Notes under the pieces: generated by a model
Told to the model about the DNA's origin: nothing
The model's database searches: none
What the model saw: the letters and a program-made list of their open reading frames with translations, nothing else
Shown: piece after piece, positions 11,901-23,357 of the stretch
Layout of the letters: each line of letters starts with the position of its first letter
Numbering within the stretch: the first letter of the stretch is position 1
DNA from: Cololabis saira
Lineage: Eukaryota > Chordata > Actinopteri > Beloniformes > Belonidae
DNA length: 64,000 nucleotides
Reading direction: 5' to 3'
NCBI RefSeq assembly: GCF_033807715.1
Contig: NC_084609.1
Coordinates: 36,002,113 to 36,066,112 of the forward strand
Program-made: the position numbers and the translations under genes

Positions 11901-14900
11901 ATTCCCCTGGAGAGAATTGTCACAGGAATGCCTGTTAAATATCCAGAACTAAGTTCACTCGGTTGTAAATGCCAGCTTCCGGTGCACGAATATGAATAAA
12001 CGGTTGTTTTTGGTTCGTTTTTTCCTTCCTGTTGACTAGGGATTTCATTTTTCTTATATGAAATAGAAAACGAAAATAAAAGCGTATTTTGAATCTTTGT
12101 TAAATCATATTAACACAGAAAAAGAAAAAATGCAGTGTATTCAATATTTGTTTTTTGTTTTAAAAGGAAAATCAAATAAACCAATCGTTTTTTGTTTTTT
12201 GATTCCCACTCATGACGGAAAAATCCAATGACCAAAAGATACACGGACCTACACGGACCGGATCTTCACCACATTTGGACCCAAACAGTCGCTCCACGCT
12301 AGCCAAGCCCTCGCTCCCCAGAATGTGGGACCGTTCCTCTGAGAAGCTCCACAGCAAAGCACACGGAAACTACTGGATAGAAACACTAGCTAGCAGCACA
12401 CCGCCTGGTCCATCCTACCTTGAACAACTCAAACTCCTTCTTTGGCATCATGAGCTTTGATGTTGAGAGATCAGAAATGAACGTGATGAGGACGGTGTCT
12501 GAAGGAGGGGGGGGGGGGGGGGGGGGCGTTAAGCCCGGGTTGCCGGTACCAACCTGTATGGTGTGGCTGTAGATGTTCTCTCCTCGGCCCGTCATGTCCA
12601 CCGCCCCCGTGAGCTCCAGGATGTTGTTTGGCACGTAGCCTGAAGCCCCGCAGCCGTTTCGGACCTTCCACCACTGCTTCCTGTCGTCCAGGACCTGGCA
12701 GACCAAACCCAGGGTCAGTTCGGAGAACAGACTAGTCTGACTTTGCAGTTGCATCTACAGTTGTGTGAAAAAGTGTTTAACCTAGGGTTGACACCTTTCA
12801 GAAATAGAAATAAGGGACGCCATGATTTCAGCAGTGCAGGCGCCAAAAAAAGGGACATCCCCAAAACGTCTAAACTGCATAGAAATGTATTTATTTTATA
12901 TGAAAAACCAAAATGCTTTGATTTAAAGTTTAAAGTGCCTTAATAGCATTGAACTTGCATGACTGTAAAGACAGCCAACCGTACTAGCAACTGAAATATC
13001 CTCCTATGCTATGTACGTCCACATAAGCCAATATGTAGAATATAGTTACAGGTGAAGGTCAGAAAATTAAAATATGGTGTAAAAGTTAATTTATTTCAAT
13101 AATTCAACTTAAAAGGTGAAACTAATACATTACATAGTCTTATTACATGCAAAGCAAGATATGTTAAACCTTTATTTGTTATCATTTTGCTGATTGAATT
13201 GTTTATTGATTTCATAATATAGAGATTTTTTATTTGGGGTTTTCATAAACTGTGAGCCATAATCACCAAAATTATAACAAATAAAGGCTTGAAATATCTC
13301 ACTTTGAATGTAGTGGGAAATAATATATTTGTTTCACCTTTAGTTGAATTTACTACGAATGAAGTTTTGCAATATATTCAAATGTTCCGACCTTCACCTG
13401 TATATTATGACATCAATAAATAAGAGCATAATATGTGTCCGTATTGGTTCAATATGGAACGCAACTTTTAATTCCCAATTACGTAACAATTACGTATTTC
13501 AAGGGACGGGTGGCAAGCCTAGTTTAACCCCTTCCTGATTTCTTAGATGATGATGATGCAACACCAGCTAACAATGCTAACAGCGGCTAAGAGGCTAAAA
13601 ATAAAGCTGCATGCTCACAAGCTCAAAGTTGATCAAGTTAAAGTAAACATTAGAAGGTGAAGGGGGTCGTTACCTCGACAACCTCGTCTTTGAGAAGCGA
13701 CAGCTCCGTGTTGTTTCTCGCCACAAAGTCGTAGTTGGATTTGGCAAACAGTTTTTGTTGACCTCCGACGTCGCAACCTCTGAAACGTCAGTGAGAACAA
13801 CTCAGACGTCTGCGGTGGCGTCCTGAAACATTCAACACTCAACACAAGTTACTGAGACACGACACGACACGACAGAAACGTAGCTAAACCAACGACTAAC
13901 AAGACGATGACGTTCCGCTGTTTCACATCGACTGCAGCCGAGGAGAAGTGAAGCAACGCTCCGACGCCGAGAGGAAACCAGGCTTAATTCAGGCTTAAAT
14001 CAGACTTAATTCAGGCTTAAGTCCGACTTAATTCAGATTTAAGTCCGACTTAATTCAGGCTTAAGTCAGACTTAATTCAGGCTTAAATCAGACTTAATTC
14101 AGGCTTAAATCAGACTTAATTCAGGCTTAAATCAGACTTAATTCAGGCTTAAGTCAGGCTTAATTCAGGCTTAAGTCAGATTTAATTCAGACTTAATTCA
14201 GGCTTAATTCAGGCTTAATTTAGACTTAATTCAGACTTAATTCAGGCTTTTCAGTTAGCAGATGTGAGGAAGACTCGGATTCAAAATTTTGTTTGGTTCT
14301 CGGATCAGTTCCAAGTTTGAATCAGAAAAACAAAAGTCAAAGCAAAGAAGAAGAGAAAGATTTCACAGAAGACGAAGAATGAGTTACTCATCAGGTCATC
14401 GGACACGTTTTAGTTTGGTGTTTTTGTTACTTCGGTGACAACATCTGACGATGACGGCGTCGCCAGCGACCTGACGGCATCGCCAGTGACCTGATGAGCG
14501 CTTCATTCTGGGGTCTGCGGCTCGGCGGCGAGGAGCGTTGGGATCAGTTCTCCAGGGCGTCACGTGACCTGCGAGTTACCGGTCGACCTGGCGGCTGACG
14601 GCCTGTTTAAAAGCAGCAAGGGCCGCGCTCTGATCCAGGATCTGCAAGCGGTTGTAGGACTCGTCGGGGGCATACCCGTCGTGGGGGGGGAACCTCGGCA
14701 CCGCCACCTGCTGCTGAGACACAGAGTCACTCCGTTAGCACCGTTAGCGTTAGCCTTCACCCGGCACGGGTTCGCCAGCGCGTCTCAGAGACCAACCTGC
14801 TGAGCCAGTCGCAGCAGCAGCTCGTCCCGCCGCTGGACGCCGGCGTCGGCGAAGCCCTCAGCCGGCGGCGCCGGCTCCTGCAGCACGGGAGGCTCCCAGT

Positions 14901-17900
14901 TGTCACGGAAACGCAGCACGCAGGGGGGGAAGTAGTGGTCCTTAGGCCACTCCAGCCTGGAGGACAGAACACGACGGCTGTCATGACAATCTTTGAATAT
15001 CTTAAAGACAAAGGATATGTGTATCGATTTAAGAAGCGTGCAGCCCTCTCCTGTAAGTAAAAGGGATTGAGGGTGAAGAAGTTGAAATTGTTGAGTCTTA
15101 TAAATATTAAGGCACTATTATTGACAACAAACTGTCATTTGGAAAAAATTCAGACTCAATATATAAGAAAAGCCAGCAGTGCCTTTTTTGTCTCCGAAAA
15201 CTTTCTAAATACCAGGTCGATTCTTCCCTGATGACTATGTTTTATCTTTCTTTTATCAAATTTGTCATCACTTTTCCTTTCATTTGTTGGTTTCAATCCT
15301 TGAAGGTCAAAGAAATTTGCCTAATAAGGTTGTCAGTCTAAGCAGTAAAATCATTGGGTCGGCTTAGGGCTGGGCGATATATCGAGATTTTAATATATAT
15401 CGATATATTTTCAAACGCGATATGGTACGAGACAATATCGTTTATATAGATTTAAATTTTTTATTTTTTTTTTTATGATTTTGATATAGCTTATTTTGTG
15501 ACAAATTGACTTGAATGTTTTATTTGAGATTTGCACAAATGTTTTGTTATTTGCACAACTGTCAACCTCAGTGGAAAAGACTGCCTGTTACTGTCTACAT
15601 TGTATTAATTGCACAGTGTATTTTAATTTAATTGTTATGCAGGAAAGGGATATTTGTTTTATTTTATTCAAGAAGCATTTTTATTCTATATATGCAGGCA
15701 GTTTATTTTTATTTCATTTGTTTTATACATTTTGATATTGTGCAGACCTCTGATAATAAATGTACCTTTGTGCATTTGGCATGAGGCATTGCATTAAAAC
15801 TGGCTGAAAAAAAATGAAGCTAACAGAGATGCTATGCTATAATGCTTTGGGGGAAACCCCAATTATGGCACAGAAAAAATATCAATATATATCGAGTATC
15901 GCCATTCAGCTAGAAAATATCGAGATATGACTTTTGGTCCATATCGCCCAGCCCTAGGTCGGCTCAACAAACTTTACAAGAACTTTATAATAAACAGCTG
16001 ATCAAGAAGGCAAACTCCATGTTGTCTGATTGCTCACATCCCTTACAACAACAGTTTCAGTTTCTACCATCAGTTACTGCTTAGACTCCCTTTTGCAAAG
16101 ACAAACCGATACAAACACTCCTTTGTTCCCTCCGCTATTGTTGTTTTAAATGCCAGAAGGAAAAGGTAGTGGGTGAAAAAGCCTTCCCTCTCAAGCTTAG
16201 GTCTATACCACGATGTGTAACCTACTGTAATTTATTATGTATATTTTATGTATATTTAACATTGTATGTTTCTCCTGTCGCGAAACTAATCGCCCCCTTG
16301 GGGACAAATAAAGTAATTGGTTGATTGATTGAACACCGGGATCGTAGCTCCACCCACAACTCCAGTGGTGGGCGGAGCCAGCACCTGCAGGGTTGGTGTT
16401 CACCTGCACTTGGTCCAGCCGTCTCCCAGCGACACCCACAGGTGGCGCTCCTCCGCCGTCCCCGACGCGTGCAGGAAGTCAATGGCGTCTTTGGTGAGCA
16501 GAGGAACCACGACACTCCGGGCCAGATCCGGGCCGCCGGACGCCTGGACCACCTGAGGAGGAAGAAGGACGTCTTCATCTCCGTGACGGTCGTTAACGAC
16601 CAAAGTGATGTCACTTCCTGGACAACTGCAACTCACCATCCTGAGGGGGGTGAACAGGAAGTGGACCAGGTCCACGGCGCTGGGGTTCTGGATGTGGTCC
16701 CGCAGCTTCCCCTGCGGGTCAGACACACATGTGACCCAGTTCTGCAGGTGAGCAGGACCGTCTGGAGCAGAAACTCAGGACAGTTCAGGTCCGACAACCA
16801 CAAACGTCTCAGCTCCAAAAACAATCTCTTAAATCAAACTATAATTATTATTATAAATTTATTATAATGTTTTTTTTATTGTTATTATTATTATTTAAAA
16901 TATTAATTTATTGTTAGTTATTAATATCTTTATTTATGATTATCGTTATTAATATTAATAGTAATTTGATGTTTGTGTAGTGGTTGATAGATTTAACAAT
17001 TTCTTTGTTAATGTGGGTCCTGAACTGGCCAAAGAAATAAAAAACTCCGGGAAGAAATTTGCTGAGGAAAAATGGGTGGAGAGAAATCCAAACTCAATCA
17101 TACTGGGAACTGTAGAAAGTAAGGAAATTATAGATATTGTAAATAAGTGTACAAGTAAGACATCAAAAGATTGGAATGATATTGATATGTTTCTTGTAAA
17201 GAAAATAATACATGGAATTGTGAAACCGCTAACTCACTTATGTACAAGACTGGATAATTTCATTGAAAAAAACAATATATTAATGGACAGTCAGTATGGG
17301 TTTAGGTCAGGCAGATCAACTTCCATGGCATTAATTGAGTTGGTAGAGGAAATAACAAACTGTATAGAGGATAAGAAATATGCTATGGGAATATTTGTTG
17401 ACCTAAAAAAAGCATTTGACACAATTGATCATGAGATACTACTAAAAAAACTGGAGCGGCATGGCATAAGAGGGGTTGCATCTGATTGGATTAAGAGCTA
17501 CATTAAAAACAGGCGTCAATTTGTGCAGGTGGGTCAGCATAAGTCTAAGAGTCTTAATATTACCTGTGGTGTCCCACAAGGGTCATTCTTAGGCCCAAAA
17601 CTTTTTATTTTGTATATCAATGATATTTGTAAAGTTTCAAAGGTACTTAAGTTTGTTGTATTTGCGGATGACACAAATATTTTTTGTTCTGGAGAAGACT
17701 TGCCGCAGCTCGTGGAAGTGGTCACGAATGAATTGGTTAAATTAAAATGTTGGTTTGATACAAATAAGTTATCATTGAATTTGAAGAAAACTAAATTTAT
17801 GTTATTTGGAAATCGTAAAATGAATGAAGATGTTCAAATAGAAATGAATAATGTTGTATTAGAAAGAGTTTATGAAAACAAATTTTTGGGTGTCTTAATA

Positions 17901-19155
17901 GACCACAAGTTATGCTGGAAGGCCCACATTAGGTATCTGTGTTCTAAGATGGCAAGGAGTATTGGAGTGCTGAATAAATGTAGACACATCTTGAACCAAA
18001 CAACACTATACAATCTGTACTGTGCACTCATATTACCATATCTGATCTATTGTGTTGAAATCTGGGGTAATACTTACAAGAGCACCTTACAAAGGATATG
18101 CACATTGCAAAAAAGAGCAGTAAGGATAATAAATCATGCTGGGTATCTCGATCACACCAATCCTCTATTTCTTAAATTACAGACTTTGAAATTTATGGAC
18201 TTAGTGAAAATTAGAACAGCAATAATAATGTTCAAAGCAAGAAATAATTCACTGCCTGAAAACATTCAAAAAATGTTTCAAGCTAATGAAGGACAATATA
18301 GTCTAAGAGGAAAATTACATTTTAAACAACCATGTGTACGCACTACTCTTAAAACCATGTGCATATCAGTTTGTGGGGTAACTTTGTGGAATGGTCTTGA
18401 TGATAAAATCAAACATAGTACTAACTCTATACAGTTTAAAAACACATACACGAAAGCAATTCTTGACAAGTATAATAATGGGGACCTCTAAGGAAAGTAA
18501 TTCACATTACATATGTATTTCTTTGATTATTATTTTGTTTTATTGTGAATGGAGTATATATGATACAAATATAACTGCCAGCATTCAAGGCTGTTCGTGG
18601 ATCATTGTAGAGGTGACTGGGAGATGGACTCTGGAATTTAGGATATTGAGGAGACCGGTTCAATTATGATTATAATTACTGATATTGCTTATTGGTTGTT
18701 TGTGTTGTATTTATTTATTTTTTGTTATTATTATTTTTTTTTTTTTCCTTACTTTCTTTTCTTTTTTTCTTTTTCTTTTCTTTTAATTTTATTTAATTTT
18801 TATAGTTTATATATGATATTGTGAGGAAGGGACAGGACTAAATAAGCGTTCTGCTTCCTCCTGTTCCCTCTCGAACACATTGTTTTTCTGTGTGTTTTAC
18901 TTTTGAATGAGACTGTTAAATTGTTTTGCTTTTATTTATTTTTTTATTCTGATGCTTTTAATTTGATTGGGTTTTGTTGTGTTCGAGACAAAGCCAATAA
19001 AAAAAAAAAAAAAAAAAAAAATGTTAATGTACATTATTAATATTAAGTATTGTTATTAATATCAATGTATTATTGATGTTAATCTATTATTAATAATAAT
19101 ATATTATGATTAATTTATTATTATTAATAATAATATGAATGTTATGATTAATTTA

Positions 19156-19216
<61 letters not shown>

Positions 19217-22200
19217 AATAATAATAATAATAATAACATGTTCTCAAACATGTTTCAGCATCTGAACCGGGCCGAGGCCGGAGCAGGGGAGGAGCTGCAG
19301 GTACCAGCTGGTTGAAGGCGTGCTTGAACTTCTGCAGGCAGTCGATGAAGTCGTCTTCAGTGGGGGGTTTGGACCTCAGCGTCAGGACGCCCTCTGGTGG
19401 ACAGAAAACAGTTCATAGAAAACTCCGGAGCAGCAAAGTCCCGGCCGGGACGAAACGTTCAGATCTCAGGTTCAAGTGTCTAACGGCGACGGATGCTGAC
19501 GGACCGGTTTTGTCCAAGTACCTGGGAGCGTTTCAGACTTTTTCTCTGGCGTTCCAGACCGATCTGGAGCCAGAGGTGTCAAGTAACAAAGTACAAATAC
19601 TTCGTTACCTTACTTAAGTAGAAATTTTGGTTATCTATACTTCACTGGAGTAATTATTTTTCAGACGACTTTTTACTTTTACTCCTTACATTTTCACACA
19701 ATTATCTGTACTTTTTACTCCTTACATTTTAAAAACAGCCTCGTTACTCTATTTCATTTGGGCCTTTAAATAAAAACTATCCAGTTAAATTGCTCCATCC
19801 GGATAGAGTGAATTTGGTTGTGGTTGTTTCAGATGTTCTTGTCCAGTTTTGTTCTTACATCCGTTCCCTCAGATTCCTGCAACTAAACTTGGATGTACAT
19901 TCCAATAAAGGTTAGGATAAATGATAACATGAACATGAAGTTTGACTTTTTGCACCATTACAATACTTATAGACAACTAGTCATCATATCTGCTGCTCTC
20001 TGAAACACATGTTAATGCTCAATAGTACACATATATGGTTCTTTAATATATTTACATTATACTAAGATACATTCATTTTCAATGGCTTTTGTCCTTAATG
20101 GCTTTTTCCCCCTTACATTACTTTTACTTTTATACTTTAAGTAGTTTTGAAACCAGTACTTTTATACTTTTACTTGAGTAAAAAACTTGAGTTGGTACTT
20201 CAACTTCTACAGGAGTATTTTTAAACTCTAGTATCTATACTTCTACCTGAGTAATGAATGTGAATACTGAAGACACCTCTGTCTGGTGTGTTCCAGACCA
20301 TTCTGGGGGGTTTCAGGCTATTCTGTAGCGTTTCAGACCATTTCAGACCATTTGGGGGCGTTTCAGACCGTTCTGTTATTAAATGGACACCATCCAGGTG
20401 AGTGAATGAGAGCACTCTAGCTGTTTGGGTGTCTGTCTCAGGGGTGTGGTTGTGGGGTGTGGTTCGGGGGTTTGTCTCAGGTGTCCGTCTGGGGCCGTGG
20501 CTCTCACCTCCCGGGCCCTTCTTCTTGGCCTTCTTGGTCTTCTTCCTCTTGGAGAGCTCGCCGAACGCCTCGGCAGCCTTCTGCAGTTTGGTGATGAAGA
20601 ACTCGATGTCGTCCAGGATGTGGTTGAGGATTTGCTGAAATAACAAAACAATCAACTTTTATTTGAGGCGGGTTCCCTGTGACTTTAAACCCGACCTAAG
20701 CCCCGCCCCCTTATGTAAGCAGATTTACGCTCAAATCTCCCAACTCTGATTACACTTCAATCAGCTTAAGTCCTGTCCTTTGTGCTCCGAGCTGCACGGA
20801 GGGGACAGATGTGACACTCACCACGTCTCGGTCCACCCGGGACGCCGTCATCTCCACGGGCCCGTCGTCCAGCGAGACCGGCCCCCCGTCTGCAACAGAG
20901 GGAACATCTGTCACAGCTGCTGGATCCCACCCGGCCCCGTCAGCCAGCTGCAGAACCGGCTCCACTTCTCAGTTAGACCCGGATCCTAATTATTTATATT
21001 CTCAACAAACAAGACGTCTTAGGCCGTTAGGTCAACCACGTAAATGTCTTTAGAAAGAGGATCTCGCTCCCACCTCTGGCGTGTACATTCTTTTCACTTT
21101 AAAAATAAGAACTATTTATGTTAAGCATAGGATAAAAAGTTGAACTCGGATTTCTAGGAAGTATTTTCACAATCGTTATTTTAATAGCGGGACTCTTCCA
21201 GCGGCGGCTGTGTAAAGGAGCGCTGCAGCTGCGTCACGTGATCGCGCTGGACCAATAACAGCGGCCCCTGATGTAAACAAACCTGACGTAATCCAATGTG
21301 GATGCCACTTGTCTTCCCAAATATGTAGAAAAATACAATATAATGAGCCGAAAAGTGCACAAAAATGACTAAAAACAGTGTTATATGATGCCACAATGAA
21401 GATGAATTATAAACTAAAGTGAAATAATAAAAAGTGCCCATAAAGTTATTTCATTTTATTATTGTGTATCTATCTTTCTCCTTAGACATCTCTATGCAAC
21501 ACTATCCCATTAATGTCACGACCATGATAATATACCTAACCTCAAGTTAATATAAAACCATTATGTATAACACATGTAAAGTATATTTATTTGGGGCTAT
21601 TTCAGCATATCTTGATTGAAATTAAATTAATAACAATCATGGCCCTGTCAGTGAAATGGATTTGATCTACTTACTTAACTACACCTACAGGACTGTCTCA
21701 GAAAATTAGAATATTGTGATAAAGTTATTTATTTTCTGTAATGCAATAAAAAAAACCAAAATCTCATACATTCTGGATTCATTACAAGTCAACTGGAATA
21801 TTGCAAGCTTTGTATTATTTTAATATTGCTGATCATGGCTTACAGCTTAAGAAAACTCAAATATCCTATCTCAAAAAATTTGAATATTCTGGTAATCTTA
21901 ATCTTAAACTGATTTCAGCTCTGAAAGAGCTGAAATCCGAGTAAAGGACACGCCCACTACAGCTCTCCTCTGCTACCCCTTTTCCACCAAACCTGTTCCA
22001 GAGACGACATCAACTATACAATTTCAGGAAATTTTGATATGGGCATGCCCTACTGCCCATTCATCCCCTCTTGCTGCTTTGGTATGGGGCTGTAGTGGTT
22101 GTGTTCGGGGTGGTTCTTTGTCAGTTTGTGGTGTTTACGGTTGTATTGCATTCATTCCTGTGCTCCCCACAGGGGGTGTGGTTTAGGGTTGTTAATAAAC

Positions 22201-23264
22201 CACAGCCCCTGATTTGGGGTTGTGTGGTTTAGGGTGATTAATGATGGCCAAGAAGTAGTTTAGGGTTGTTAATAAACCGTAAATGTTGTTGATAAACCTT
22301 TGGGGATGGGGCCATTAGGCATTTTGACTTAAAATTTACGTAAATTACAGCTTCATGAAATTTGAATATGTTGAAGTCCACAGCGTGCCGAGTCGGGGAA
22401 CATTTGTACGATGTCTCTACGATGACCCGTTGCGTAGCAAAAGGCGTACAAAGTCAAGTGGACATTTTTTTAAATTGAAAGTTAAAAATGGCAAAAACTG
22501 TAGTAATTGGCATTATGAGGTTGTACGCTCCTTTAGTGCCAATCGGGCCAAGTGTTTCAACGTTTGAATGATGTCTTTACGACAAAGTATGGCAGAGTAA
22601 AAAGGTACGGAATTGTTGCCCTTTTTTTTGCTTGCTAGCCCATAGCGTTGCCACCGTAACACTTTTGACTGAGAAAAGTAATGCCCATCAAGGCACGATG
22701 GAGACGTATCTAACGATGTATGCCATGCATTAACGGACGAAAAAAACGTGCGGAATAAGAAGAAGAAAAGGGAAACCTTTTCTGTGTACTAATATATCGC
22801 CTGCATTTGCCCCTCTCGTGACATCACTCACAGTCCTGCTGCTCATTGGTCCACGCCGACCAGAAGGGGGCTCGGCCTTTGACGTCCCCCTGATTGGAGG
22901 ACGGCGGGGCTTCGGGGGCGGGGGCCGCGGGGGGAGGCGGGATCATGCCGTCGCTCTTCAGGATCATCCTGCAGACAGACAGGTGGATCAGCCAATCAGC
23001 AGCCAGGGGGCGGTTCCCGTGGTGTTGAGGGTGGGCGGGGCCTGGGAGGTGGGCAGGGCCTAACCTCAGCGTTTCCGGGCGTCTCTTCACTTTGCCTCCT
23101 TTGGCGTCGCTCATGGCGCTTTCCACGTCGGCCTGGATCAGGTTCGCCTGGAGGAAGAGAGGCCGGTTAGAAACCTGTGGCGCCGTCATCCAACCGTTAT
23201 CCAAACTTATTTTATTATTATTAAATAAATAATCAAATAAATAAATAATGTAGATAGTATATGG

Positions 23265-23357
<93 letters not shown>

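Larger units (their letters stand above)
9540..12249. mobile_element. 2.7-kb fold-back transposon with about 640-bp inverted arms
   Basis: Starts GGTCCGTGTATCTTTTGGTC and ends with its inverse. Arms 9540-10175 and 11615-12249 are near-identical inverted copies. It is flanked by an exact 6-bp duplication TACACG (9534-9539 and 12250-12255) inside the end of the outer element. Each arm, read inward, encodes the same peptide, including [20 protein letters not shown], which resembles a transposase N-terminal helix-turn-helix. The centre has another inverted pair (11375-11427 / 11548-11602) and a nested palindrome (10885-11018). Confidence 0.8.
7346..12259. mobile_element. Composite inverted-repeat transposon (outer element interrupted by two insertions)
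   Basis: The outer element starts GGTCCGTGTACTTCGCGGCC and ends AAGTACACG...GACC, flanked by AGATCT (7340-7345) and GGATCT (12260-12265), a 6-bp target duplication with one mismatch. Its body (7346-7857, 9378-9539) matches the separate copy at 35460-36228. Two later insertions split it: a GC-rich element at 7858-9377 and a related fold-back element at 9540-12249. No full transposase is seen. The superfamily is uncertain; a 6-bp duplication fits few DNA transposon groups (I recall IS3EU, not certain). Confidence 0.8.
12756..13545. mobile_element. Tc1-like MITE fragment interrupted by a hAT-type MITE
   Basis: The left piece TACAGTTGTGTGAAAAAGTG continues, after removal of 12783-13521 and one duplication, with CCCCTTCCTGATTTCTTA, the usual order of a common fish Tc1-like element. 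The right end is lost after about 13545. Confidence 0.6.

Noticed and set aside
16325..16867. Plus-strand 180-codon frame
   Set aside because: Antisense of EPS8 exons 11 and 12 plus flanking intron.
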